Below are positions 8,218 to 17,600 of a DNA stretch of 51,636 nt, in pieces. The stretch is from Bacteroidota bacterium (lineage in GTDB: Bacteria > Bacteroidota > Bacteroidia > Bacteroidales > Dysgonomonadaceae). The notes under the pieces are model-generated. The model was not told where the DNA came from, did not search any database, and worked only from the letters and a program-made list of their open reading frames with translations. The position numbers and the translations under genes were made by a program. Where the stretch lies: assembly GCA_023622765.1 (NCBI GenBank), contig JAMNYO010000060.1, positions 1-51,636 of the forward strand, written 5' to 3'. The stretch's first letter is position 1; each line of letters starts with the position of its first letter.

Positions 8218-11200
8218 CTAACTTCCCGGATAGTCATTTTGCTTTTCGTCAATTACTCTCCACCCTTTACTTTTTGCCGTTTGCACTTGATTCTTGGTAC
8301 AAACGTTTGCTTCGTTTGAATTCGATAAATCGATGATTCCCAGGACACCTTCTTTAACATTTGGCAAACTGTTGATCAGCGCCTCCATGCCATTTCCATG
8401 TATCCTGTTGGACCAGCATGCAATATCAAACTCTTCCCTGTCGTTACCGGAAACCAACAACGAGGTCAGTTGATTATTGACACAAAACACCTTTTCCAAT
8501 GCCGTGTATTCTGAAAGATTCAGGCTGGTTAGTTTATTATCTTCACAAGACAACCATTTCAGCGTCTTGTACCCGGAAAGTTTTAGGCTAGATATCCTAT
8601 TACTATCACAGGATACATACTCTAACTTCGGGCAGTTGGAAAGATCCAAGCTGGTCAGTTCATTATGGCCACAACCGAGAACTGATAGTTGATTACATGT
8701 GGAAAGATCCAGGCTATTCAGTTCATTATCGCCACAACTGAGCGATTCTAGTTGATTGCATGTGGAAAGATCCAGGTCAGTTAAATAATTATTACGTATA
8801 TCGAGGTATTTCAAGGCCGTGCAACCTGAAACATCTAAAGAGGCAAGTTGGATGTCATCAAAGAAGATATATTCTAATGACGTACAATTGGACAGGTTGA
8901 ACGCACCTATGCTGTTTTGAACAGGAGCGGTGTCATCGTAATGATAAAATGTAATTGTCTCTAATTTTTTTAAGCCACTCGCGTTCAGATAGTCTATTTT
9001 GCAATGTGAACAATTGAGTTTTGATAACGCCGCGCAGTCGGTTAAATCGAGCGATACCATCTCGTTGATTTTGTCAATGTCGAAAACGTTCAGCGCTTTG
9101 CAATCGGTTAGTTTAATCGATGTCAGTAGGTTGTTGTCCGTAACCCTAAGGCTTTCCAGTGCCGTGCATCCTGTTAGATTAAGTGACGTTAGACCACCAT
9201 TGTTAGAAACGGACACACTTCTTAACGCCGTGCATCCGGTTAAATCAAGTGATGTGAGCTGGCTGTTATGGACAGTGATATCTTGCAGTACCGTGTTCCC
9301 TTTAACGTGAAGCGTCTCAAGCGAGCCCGCGTGCGCAAATTCCCTTAACGCCATGCCTTTTCGGATGTCAATCGATACGATGTTTACCCCCTTCTCGACC
9401 ATGATCATAAGACCGGTAATAAAGCTGGCACCGTGAATTTTTAACGATTTAACGGAAGGTATTCCAGCCATCATCCAGTAATAAGGGTACGTTCCTACAC
9501 TATTAAAGAATAGCCCTTCCCCTACATCTTGTATACCGCTGTCGTTCCAGTCTATCCAAATGTTCTTTTCCGTACCCGGTAAAGAATTTATCAAAACTAC
9601 CGTGCCATCTAATTTGTCTATGGTGAAAACTATGACGTCCCCATTGGGAAGGGGATTGTCGGGGTCATCTGGGTTATCTGGCCCCTCTCCTTCCGGCATG
9701 GGTATGATGGTCCAGTTCTTGGTCTTGGCCGTTTTGACATCTTGTGCCGTGGGCACTGCCTGGTTCCCCTCGAAATTAGCGAAGGCTTTATCGCCCTCGG
9801 CGCGTTGTGGCAGGTCGGTGATTACCTTTGTGATGGCGCTTGCGTCGAGCAGGTTATTACGGCAATCCAGCTTGGAGAGATTAGTCTTGCCGCTCACGTT
9901 GAGAGCGGTGAGCGAGTTGTTATAACAGTTCAGCGTCTTAAGGGCGTTACAGCCGGTCAAGGTAAGCGTCTTCAGGTTGTTCTCGCTACACTTCAGCATG
10001 GTCAGGCTGGCGCAGTTGGTCAAGTCCAACACCTGCAGCTTTTTACGTCCCGTGATTTCCAACTCGGTTAGGGGGTTGTTCTTGCAATGTACCTCGGTAA
10101 GCTCGGAGGAGCTAACGTAGAGGTCTTTCAGCAGGTTATCACTGCAATCCAACAGCTTAAGCTTCTCTATGTATATATGGATAGATAACGTTTCGATCCG
10201 GTTCTTGTTGCACCTTAGCTCCTGTAGGGTGGGACACCCGTTAACCTCCAGCCAGGTAATCTCGTTGTTGCTGCAGTCCACCTTCAGCAATCCCCCGTAG
10301 ATGGTCACGGTATCGCGGGCTACCTTGAACTCCTGGGCGGTGCCGTACGCCGAAAAGCTTTCCCCTTCGTCCAACTCACCGTTGCCGTTGAGGTCCACCC
10401 ATACATCGTCGGGGTTGGTCTCCTGCGCGGTCACCTTGAGCCGTATCGTGCTGCCGGCCTGCTTGGAGGTGGTGAAGGTAATCTTGCCCGCCGCGGGAGT
10501 CATCTTCCAGTTCTTAAGGTTGGCCGACGTGTAGTCGTTGCCCGAGGGGATAGCGGTGTTGCCGTCCAGCTTGATGATGGCCCCGTCTTTCTTTGCCCGT
10601 TTTGGCAGGTTCTTCACGATCCCGGCGATGTTCATCGAGTCGAGGCGGTTGTGTCGCAGGTCGACCTTCACCAGCGAGTCGTTATCGCCCACCTGGACCT
10701 TCGTTAAGCGATTGCTGTAGCAATCCACCTCTTTAAGTGCCTTCAACCCCTGCAGGTCTAGCGTGTGGAGCTCGTTTTTATAGCAGTCCAACTTTTCCAG
10801 TGCCTCGCAACCGGTCAGGTCCAGCTCCGTGAGCTTGCTCCTCGTTTGAAAGGTTTTAAGACCCTTGCACTTTCGCACGTCTACTTTCTCGAGGTATTTC
10901 CCGGTGAAAAGCGACTTGAGCTGTTCGCACTCCCCGCCCAGGAATATCTTGAGCTTGTCGGCGGAGATCAATGTCACCTCGCTATTTGGATTGAGCTGTA
11001 GAGTCGTCAGCTCCATCTCCTCGAAATACAACCCGGCGAAGTCACCGTGAATCTTCATTTCCACTGATCGGATGTTAAGCTCGTTGTAGCCATCCTCCAG
11101 CTCTTCGCCCGGGTCCTTTTTGTCGTTGCCGTTGAGGTCGATCCAGGCGGGGTATACACAGGCGTGACGATCGCATTTGAGGCGTACCCTGGTACCTATC

Positions 11201-13230
11201 GATAGGGGAGTAGTAACCGTGAGGTATGGTACACCACACTCGTTCAGGTCCATCCCGTCGGTGGAACGACAGAAGTCAATGACGGACTCGTTCTCGAACC
11301 AGAAGACAAAATGCCCGAATAGGGAAGTGTAAGCGTCGGCCTTACCCAGGAAGTCCATGCCGTTAAGCACGAACTTCGCCGCTTTCGATCCCAGCTCGCC
11401 AACTCCCTTGCCAAGCTCGCACTCGACCATTGTCCCGCTTCCTAAAAGCCCTATCATTCGGTCGGCGAACGCCTTCATGGCCTCTCCGATACCTTTGGCC
11501 TTATACAAGTCGAAAATGTACTTAATGTAGCCGTAGCTCTGCTCGGCGAACGCCTTCACGCACGCCGTTCCCACTGGCCATCCCAGGCCGTCGGCCAGGT
11601 AGAGCGTGGGCGCCACAATGTTTAGGAAAGAGCCAGATGTCCACTCGCCCAGGCCCGAATTGGCCGATATATAGTAGTTGGTGTTGGTTTTCATGGTGTA
11701 CTTCACTTCCTCCGGTGGCTGGCACAAGCCCGCCTTCAATAGGAGGATATCGGTTATACCGAAGTTTGCCGCCTTGGAGACACCCAGGTCCTCTCGTAAT
11801 ACCTCTAGGCGTTGGCCATTCTCTTTTTCTTCCTCTATGATAATGCGATAGGCGGGTCCCGTACCGTTGCTGCCGATGATGATGCTGCTTCCCTCGTTGG
11901 TAATCACCAAGGGCGGCATAGAGACGTCTTTTTTATCGTCATCGGCCCGGGTTTGGGGTACTGATTGAGTAACCCCTTGTAAGGTCGATTGGGTGAGCGG
12001 TTGGTGTGTCCCCACCGGGGTCGATCGAGTTACCTCTCGTGGGGGTGTTTGGGTGAACGGTTGTGAAGTCGTCGCTGAAGTCTCTTGTGTTGCCCGCGTA
12101 TCTTTAGTGGTTGCCCCCTCTGGCGTAACTATCATCGATTCGAACAGCTCGCCATACAGTGATATCAGCCGCGTGTTATCTTCGGAGAGTAGATCGGCCT
12201 CCTCCTTGATCAACCGTTCCACCTCGGCCAGCACCGGGGCGAACTTGGGCGTTTTCTTTAGCAGCTCTTCCGCTCGGGTCCACTGCTCCTTGTCCAGTTG
12301 CGAACGGGCGCCGGTGATCATCATGAACATGCCAATGGCGCTGCTCTCGGCGCTTAGCTCTATCTCCTCCTCGCCCACGTTCAGGTAGGCAAGCATTAGC
12401 ACCTTGTTATTATCATCCGCCATGAACACCGTCTGCTGCAGTTGTTCCGACTCGTCGATACCCACCACGAAGTCGCCCTTCTTGGTCATCTTCTGCTTAT
12501 CGGAGAAGGAGACCACGCTGTATTTCTCGAAGTTCACCTTGGCACCCTGGGGCAGCTTCACGCTCCCCGCCTTCTCGCCCACTTCAGGCTCCGGCTTTTC
12601 AGGTTCGAGCGGGCCGTCGAACTTTTTGGCCATGCCGTCCTGCTCGTGGTATATCATCACCGCGTCTTGGAAGCCCTCCTCGATCCAGAGCGTGGCGAAA
12701 TGCACGTTGGTGAGTCCATTCTCTGTCATCGTTCCGGAGTAGACGTCGATTATCCGGTAGGCGTTGCCCTCGCTTGACAACCCGGTTTTACCGTTGTAAA
12801 GGGTGAACTTGTTCCCCTCGCCGCTGATGATCATGTTGTAGGAATCGGGTTTGTCATCATCCTCGTTCTCGATCAGCAGGTTCACCGAGAAACGCTCGTT
12901 GTTCTGGTTCTTGAGCGTCCACTTCTCACGGGCGTACTTGGTGCCGACAGGGCTACAGTCCTCGACGTTTTTGCACACTTTCAGGGTGATGTCGTCTGCC
13001 AAGTAGGAGCCCTCGATGTTGGGCGGTTGAACGCCGTCGTGGATGGGCATGCCGAACTTTTTGAGCGTTGCTACCGCCTCCAAAGTGACCGCTGTCTCTA
13101 GCTTCTCATTGAGTATCTCTGCCCTCTTTTCCTCCTCCGGTACCTCTATCTCCTCGGGGGGGCAGCCCTGGAAAAGGATGGCTGTAAGTAGCAGTACAAC
13201 CATCCCGTAAACATGTTTTCTCTTTTTCAT
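8218..13230 (-). CDS. Giant LRR surface lipoprotein (paralog 1, 1670 aa)
   Basis: 1670 aa. The lipobox ends at Cys23 (ILFQGC) and is followed by PPEEIEVPEEEK; acidic residues after the lipid Cys favour export to the cell surface in this phylum. Residues 24-390 are an unrecognised alpha/beta region shared with paralog 2. Residues about 390-440 are a Thr/Ser/Gln/Pro-rich linker with repeated QPxTQ units. About 460-680 is another shared, unrecognised domain. Three cassettes follow, starting near residues 695, 947 and 1228. Each has a beta-rich strand, a Ca-loop-like motif (AWIDLNGNDKKDPGEE; VWVDLNGNGELDEGE; IWIDWNDSGIQDVGEG), then Cys-containing LRRs (L-x-x-L-x-C-S-x-N-x-L). The third LRR block is longest. 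Likely role: adhesion or ligand binding, by analogy with other LRR surface proteins. Confidence 0.85.
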   Translation of the reverse strand: MKKRKHVYGMVVLLLTAILFQGCPPEEIEVPEEEKRAEILNEKLETAVTLEAVATLKKFGMPIHDGVQPPNIEGSYLADDITLKVCKNVEDCSPVGTKYAREKWTLKNQNNERFSVNLLIENEDDDKPDSYNMIISGEGNKFTLYNGKTGLSSEGNAYRIIDVYSGTMTENGLTNVHFATLWIEEGFQDAVMIYHEQDGMAKKFDGPLEPEKPEPEVGEKAGSVKLPQGAKVNFEKYSVVSFSDKQKMTKKGDFVVGIDESEQLQQTVFMADDNNKVLMLAYLNVGEEEIELSAESSAIGMFMMITGARSQLDKEQWTRAEELLKKTPKFAPVLAEVERLIKEEADLLSEDNTRLISLYGELFESMIVTPEGATTKDTRATQETSATTSQPFTQTPPREVTRSTPVGTHQPLTQSTLQGVTQSVPQTRADDDKKDVSMPPLVITNEGSSIIIGSNGTGPAYRIIIEEEKENGQRLEVLREDLGVSKAANFGITDILLLKAGLCQPPEEVKYTMKTNTNYYISANSGLGEWTSGSFLNIVAPTLYLADGLGWPVGTACVKAFAEQSYGYIKYIFDLYKAKGIGEAMKAFADRMIGLLGSGTMVECELGKGVGELGSKAAKFVLNGMDFLGKADAYTSLFGHFVFWFENESVIDFCRSTDGMDLNECGVPYLTVTTPLSIGTRVRLKCDRHACVYPAWIDLNGNDKKDPGEELEDGYNELNIRSVEMKIHGDFAGLYFEEMELTTLQLNPNSEVTLISADKLKIFLGGECEQLKSLFTGKYLEKVDVRKCKGLKTFQTRSKLTELDLTGCEALEKLDCYKNELHTLDLQGLKALKEVDCYSNRLTKVQVGDNDSLVKVDLRHNRLDSMNIAGIVKNLPKRAKKDGAIIKLDGNTAIPSGNDYTSANLKNWKMTPAAGKITFTTSKQAGSTIRLKVTAQETNPDDVWVDLNGNGELDEGESFSAYGTAQEFKVARDTVTIYGGLLKVDCSNNEITWLEVNGCPTLQELRCNKNRIETLSIHIYIEKLKLLDCSDNLLKDLYVSSSELTEVHCKNNPLTELEITGRKKLQVLDLTNCASLTMLKCSENNLKTLTLTGCNALKTLNCYNNSLTALNVSGKTNLSKLDCRNNLLDASAITKVITDLPQRAEGDKAFANFEGNQAVPTAQDVKTAKTKNWTIIPMPEGEGPDNPDDPDNPLPNGDVIVFTIDKLDGTVVLINSLPGTEKNIWIDWNDSGIQDVGEGLFFNSVGTYPYYWMMAGIPSVKSLKIHGASFITGLMIMVEKGVNIVSIDIRKGMALREFAHAGSLETLHVKGNTVLQDITVHNSQLTSLDLTGCTALRSVSVSNNGGLTSLNLTGCTALESLRVTDNNLLTSIKLTDCKALNVFDIDKINEMVSLDLTDCAALSKLNCSHCKIDYLNASGLKKLETITFYHYDDTAPVQNSIGAFNLSNCTSLEYIFFDDIQLASLDVSGCTALKYLDIRNNYLTDLDLSTCNQLESLSCGDNELNSLDLSTCNQLSVLGCGHNELTSLDLSNCPKLEYVSCDSNRISSLKLSGYKTLKWLSCEDNKLTSLNLSEYTALEKVFCVNNQLTSLLVSGNDREEFDIACWSNRIHGNGMEALINSLPNVKEGVLGIIDLSNSNEANVCTKNQVQTAKSKGWRVIDEKQNDYPGS

Positions 13231-13267
13231 AAGTCTGTTTTGTTTTTATAGTTGATACTGTCTTAAA

Positions 13268-13455
13268 ACTGGAGTGTGTAAAGCGCATTTTTTCTATCTT
13301 TGATTTTTGAACTGTAAACTAGAAAATTAAAGATTATCATGCACTTTACACAACCGCAAGTTAGTATAAAATTGGAAGATATTCTACAAAAAGAAGACGG
13401 ATTAAACACGATTTTGAAGTTAAGCCTTGAAGCCCTGATGAGATCGGAACCGCGT
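13268..13455 (+). mobile_element. Relic of an IS256-like insertion sequence (left end)
   Basis: A sequence resembling an IS terminal repeat (GGAGTGTGTAAAGCGC, starting near 13273) is followed at 13339 by a start codon and about 38 codons that look like the N-terminus of a mutator/IS256-type transposase (MHFTQPQVS, then DGLNTILKLSLEALMRSE). Homology stops near 13455 and no catalytic DDE region is present. The relic sits just upstream of the 1670-aa LRR gene start and may have replaced the leader found before its paralogs. The family call rests on this short match only. Confidence 0.5.
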
Positions 13456-13552
13456 GTTCCGCATGATCAACGCTTATTTCATACCCACCCGGCGTGTAGA
13501 CACTTTGCTTGTCGGCCTATTGTGGTTGGTACTGGCTTCTTTGTCCCGGTGG
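13456..13552. other. Short unassigned stretch between IS relic and mini-LRR gene
   Basis: No gene is supported here. A plus-strand frame reads FRMINAYFIPTRRVDTLL and then a hydrophobic run, but it has no start signal and passes into the antisense of the mini-LRR gene. A small hairpin (GGAAC/GTTCC) spans the junction near 13445-13460. Confidence 0.3.
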
Positions 13553-14419
13553 TTATTTACGCCCTTTGTACACGGGACAATTGCCCGCGTACCCGACGCA
13601 ATTATAGACCAGCTGCCACCCTTTATTCTTCGCTGCGGCAACCTGACCTTCTGTAGCAGAATTTTCCTCCTTAGCACTATCGCCTACAAATGCACAATAC
13701 CTAAAATCTTCGCCTGATGAACTGTATTTTCCGAGGCTCTCGAGAAATTTATTGAAGTTCTCCCCATGGATACGGTTATGGTGACAATAGATATAGGAGG
13801 GTAGTCCGCCATTAAGCGACAGTTTCTCTATCCGGTTATCGTTGCAATGAATACCCACAAGGCCAGTATATTTAGTTTCCACGAATATCGATAACGATGT
13901 CAGCCTGTTATTTGAACAGTCGAGCCTAATGAGTTTCTGTTTTGCCAACTGCAGGTTTTCTATGCGATTATTCTTACAGTCCAAAACGTTCAACTTTGGT
14001 ATCTTGGTCACATTTAGCTCTGTAAGTTGGTTAACACTGCAATCTAACCTTGAAAGCGACTGATGATTTATTTCCAGCTTGGTAATTTGGTTACCCGTGC
14101 AGGTAAAATCATCTATTTTGCCGTAGATAGTTGCCGTACCCTCTATCTCGTAAGTATTAAGTCCATTAAAATCTTCGCCTTTATCTTTCTTACCGTTACT
14201 GTTTAAATCGATCCAGCTACCTTCTTCCACTCCGTTCGCAACAAGTTCCACATTCACGAGGCTTTCCGTTGTGATCTTGATGTAGTTATCCTTACTTGCA
14301 CTTTCCTCTTCGGTATTGAAAAACTCGCTTGGATCGCACGAGGATAGTCCTGACATTGTCATACCCAAGATTGCCAAACCCAATAGCAAGGGGTAAATAA
14401 TGTTCTTTCTTGTTGTCAT
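13553..14419 (-). CDS. Mini-LRR lipoprotein (288 aa)
   Basis: 288 aa with a lipoprotein signal peptide (lipobox MSGLSSC followed by DPSEFFNTEEE, acidic). One copy of the cassette seen in the giant paralogs follows: a beta strand (VNVELVANGVEEG), the Ca-loop-like SWIDLNSNGKKDKGEDF near residue 71, then TIYGK and five or six LRRs with the LDCSxNxLTxL pattern to about residue 215. The C-terminal tail is Cys-containing (FRYCAFVGD, YNCVGYAGNCP) and shares the AKNKGW ending of the LRR family. It lies downstream of LRR paralog 2 in the direction of transcription, with its own leader. A decayed copy lies in the same position after paralog 1 (8002-8217). Confidence 0.85.
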   Translation of the reverse strand: MTTRKNIIYPLLLGLAILGMTMSGLSSCDPSEFFNTEEESASKDNYIKITTESLVNVELVANGVEEGSWIDLNSNGKKDKGEDFNGLNTYEIEGTATIYGKIDDFTCTGNQITKLEINHQSLSRLDCSVNQLTELNVTKIPKLNVLDCKNNRIENLQLAKQKLIRLDCSNNRLTSLSIFVETKYTGLVGIHCNDNRIEKLSLNGGLPSYIYCHHNRIHGENFNKFLESLGKYSSSGEDFRYCAFVGDSAKEENSATEGQVAAAKNKGWQLVYNCVGYAGNCPVYKGRK

Positions 14420-14455
14420 ACGATTGTTTTATTTTTATATTAAAGTGTATGGAAA

Positions 14456-14517
14456 TATTTCCTTAAGACAAACGAGCATAGGATAAATTTACTTGGTCTA
14501 TGCCGTGGCGGGAAATA
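14456..14517. repeat. Leader block A: 48-bp segment bounded by inverted repeats (mini-LRR leader)
   Basis: TATTTCC (14456-14462) and GGAAATA (14511-14517) bound a 48-bp block. The block matches the reverse complement of 22769-22816 in the OmpA leader at 39 of 48 positions, while the sequences on both sides of the two blocks match in the same orientation. The left boundary is also part of a 12-bp perfect palindrome, GGAAATATTTCC (14451-14462). It lies 37 nt upstream of the mini-LRR start codon. Confidence 0.7.
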
Positions 14518-14538
14518 GTCTATTTTAATGAACCTTTA

Positions 14539-14567
14539 ATGATTGTTTTCATCATGTGGGTTTTATG
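14539..14567. repeat. Leader palindrome, copy 1
   Basis: ATGAT-TGTTTTC-ATCAT followed by GTGGGTTTT. It is the first of four related copies (others at 19095, 22841 and 22944), each in the leader of a minus-strand envelope gene. It lies 120 nt upstream of the mini-LRR start. Confidence 0.55.
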
Positions 14568-14602
14568 GCAATACTTTGCCTTATCTTTTTATGCTTCATT
14601 TC

Positions 14603-14641
14603 AACAAGCACGGGGTTTGCATGTCAAACCCCGTGCTTGTT
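14603..14641. terminator. Strong hairpin after LRR paralog 2
   Basis: AACAAGCACGGGGTTTG (14603-14619) and CAAACCCCGTGCTTGTT (14625-14641) form a perfect 17-bp stem with a 5-nt loop, 15 nt after the stop codon of the 1466-aa gene. There is only a weak T tract on either side, so it may act as an RNA-stability or processing hairpin rather than a classical terminator. Confidence 0.65.
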
Positions 14642-14655
14642 CATTATACCCCGGG

Positions 14656-17600
14656 TTAGGGACAGAAGGGGCTTATTGTTGGAGGGGAAGATGGGAAGTT
14701 CCCGCAAGGCTCTGGCCTGTGGCAACCACCACCGGGTTCGTGTGGGTACCAATAGCCTTTTATGTTGTCCTTTACCATCACGTTTATTTTTCGTTCTTTA
14801 TCCCACTCGTACTCGTATCGGATATCGTATTTCAGACATTCTATTTGATCAAAGATGTCAGGTGGTGTGCCAGTCAACTCATTCCCATCACAGTATAAGT
14901 TTTTCAACGAGGTACACCCGGAAAGATTCAGGCTAGTTAACTTGTTCCTACTGCAATATAGACCTTGCAACTTCGCGAGACCGGAAACATTCAGGTCGGT
15001 CAGCTGATTTTTTTCGCAACTCAGGCTCTGTAACGCCGTGAGGGTGGACACATCCAACTTGGTTAGTTGATTCTCGTCACAGGAGAGATTTCTCAGCGCG
15101 TAGAGACCGGAAACAGTTAGGCTGGTTAGCTGATTGTCCCAACAGCTGAGGTATTCTAATGCCGTGCATCTGGAAACTTTCAAGCTGGTCAGCTTCTGAT
15201 TGGAACACCTGAGTTCTTTCAACCCCCCACATTTTCGAACATCCAACGATGTTAGCTTCCCGGGCTCGAATGTAAGTTTCGTGATAAAGCTTGCCCCGTG
15301 AATCATTACCGTTTGAGCAGTAGGTTGTCCGTAGATGTTTCCATATTCATAAACCTCTTCTCCCGCATCTTTTTTACCATTACCGTTCCAGTCTGCCCAG
15401 ATTTTTTCTTCCCTACCCGGTAAACATTCAATCTCTATGTCTACAGACCGTAACTCATCCACGGTTAGGACGACAACGTCCCCTTCGGGTAGGGGATCAT
15501 CGGGTTCTTCGTCTCCCGGCTTGGGCGTGATGGTCCAGTTCTTAGCGTTGCCCGTCTGGATGTTTGCCTCGGTAGGCAGCGCCTTGTTCTTCTCGAAGTG
15601 GGCGGAAGCATTTTCCCATTCGGCACGTTGCGGCAGGTCACCGATTACCTTGGTGATGGCACCCGCGTTGAGTTCGTTGTTACGGCACTCCATTTTGGTG
15701 AGCGCATTCAATCCACTGATGTTGAGAGCAGTGAGCGAGTTGAAATCGCAGTTCAGCGTCTCAAGAGCATTGCAGCCGGTGAGGGTAAGCTTCTTCAGGT
15801 TGTTCTCGCTACATTTCAGCTTCGTTAGGTTGGTGCAGTTGGTCAAGTCCAGCAGCTCCAGCTTTTTACGTCCCGTGATTTCCAACTCGGTTAGGGGGTT
15901 GTTCTTGCAATGCACCTCGGTGATTTCGGGGGAGCTAACATAGAGTTCTTTCAGCAGGTTGTCACTGCAATCCAATAACTTAAGCTTCTCGATATATATG
16001 TAAATAGATAACGTTTCGATCCGGTTCTTGTTACACCTTAGCTCCTGTAGTGTAGTACACCCGTTCACCTCCAGCCAGGTGATCTCGTTGTTGCTGCAGT
16101 CCACCTTCAGCAACCCCCCGTAGATGGTCACGGTATCGCGGGCTACCTTGAACTCCTGGGCGGTGCCGTACGCCGAAAAGCTTTCCCCTTCGTCCAATTC
16201 ACCGTTGCCGTTGAGGTCCACCCATACATCGTAGGGGTTGGTCTCCTGCGCGGTTACCTTGAGCCGTATCGTGCTGCCAACCGGCTTGGCGGTGGTGAAG
16301 GTAATCTTGCCCGCCGCGGGAGTCATCTTCCAGTTCTTAAGGTTGGCCGACGTGTAGTCGTTGCCCGAGGGGACAGCCGTGTTGCCGTCCAGCTTAATAA
16401 TGGCCCCGTCTTTCTTTGCCCGTTGCGGCAGGTTCTTCACGATCATGGCGATGTTCGTCGAGTCGAGGCGGTTGTGTCTCAGGTCGAGTTTCACCAGCGC
16501 ATCGTTTTCGCCCAACTGAACCTTCGTTAAGAGGTTGCTGTAGCAGTCCACTTCCTTGAGTTCCTTAAGTCCCCGCAGGTCTAGCGTGTGGAGCTCGTTT
16601 TTATAGCAGTCCAACTTTTCCAGTGCCTTGCAGCCGGTCAGGTCCAGTTCCGTAAGCTTGCTTCTCGTTGATAAGACTTCGAGACCCTTGCAGTTTCGCA
16701 CGTCTATTTTCTCGAGGTTCTTACCGGTGTAAAGCGACTTGAGGTGCTCGCACTCCCTGCCCTGAAATATCTTGAGCTTTTCAGCGGTGATGGATGTCAC
16801 CTCGCTATTTGGATTGAGCTGTAGTGTCGTCAGTTCCATCTCCTCGAAATTCAACGCGGCGAAGTCGCCGTGAATCTTCATCTCCACTCCTTGGATGCTG
16901 AACTCGTTGTTGCCATCCTTCAACTCCTCGCCTGGGTCCTTCACGTCGTTGTTGTCTAGGTCGATCCAGGCGGGGTATGCACAGGCGTGACGATCACACT
17001 TGAGGCGCACCCTGGTACCTATCGATAGGGGAGTGGTAACCGTGAGATATGGTACACCACACTCGTTTAGGTCCATCCCGTCGGTGGAACGGCAAAAGCC
17101 GATAGTGGGTTCGCTCCCTAACAAGAAGAGGAAGTGCCCGTACAGGGAGCCGTAGCCGTCTGCCTTGCCCAGGACGTCCAGGCCTTTGAGTACGAACTGC
17201 GCACCCTTTGACAGCATCTCGGTAGCACCTTCGCCCAGCGCGCACTCGAGCACGTTGCCGCTCCCGATTATCCCTATTAGGTGGTCGATACAATTCTTTA
17301 CGGTCTGGCCGAGACCGTCGGCTTTGTAGTGAGCAAAAGCAGTTTTGAGGCCGAGGTAGCTTTGCTCGGCGAACGTCTTCACGCACGCGGAGCCGATGGG
17401 TAACCCCAGGCCGTCTGCCAGGTAGAGTATAGCCGCTCCGATATTCTCGAAAGAGGCTGAATTCCATTCGTCGAGTCCCGAGTCTGCCAAAATAAAGTAG
17501 TTGGTATTGGTCTTCATGGTGTACTCCACGTTCTCTGATGGTGGTTGGAAAAAGCCTGCCTTAAAGGTGAGAATGTCCGTTATACCAAGGTTTGCCGCCT

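Noticed and set aside
9560-12777. Many plus-strand ORFs of 60-130 codons opposite the LRR genes
   Set aside because: They are antisense shadows of high-GC coding repeats, without start signals or protein-like composition.
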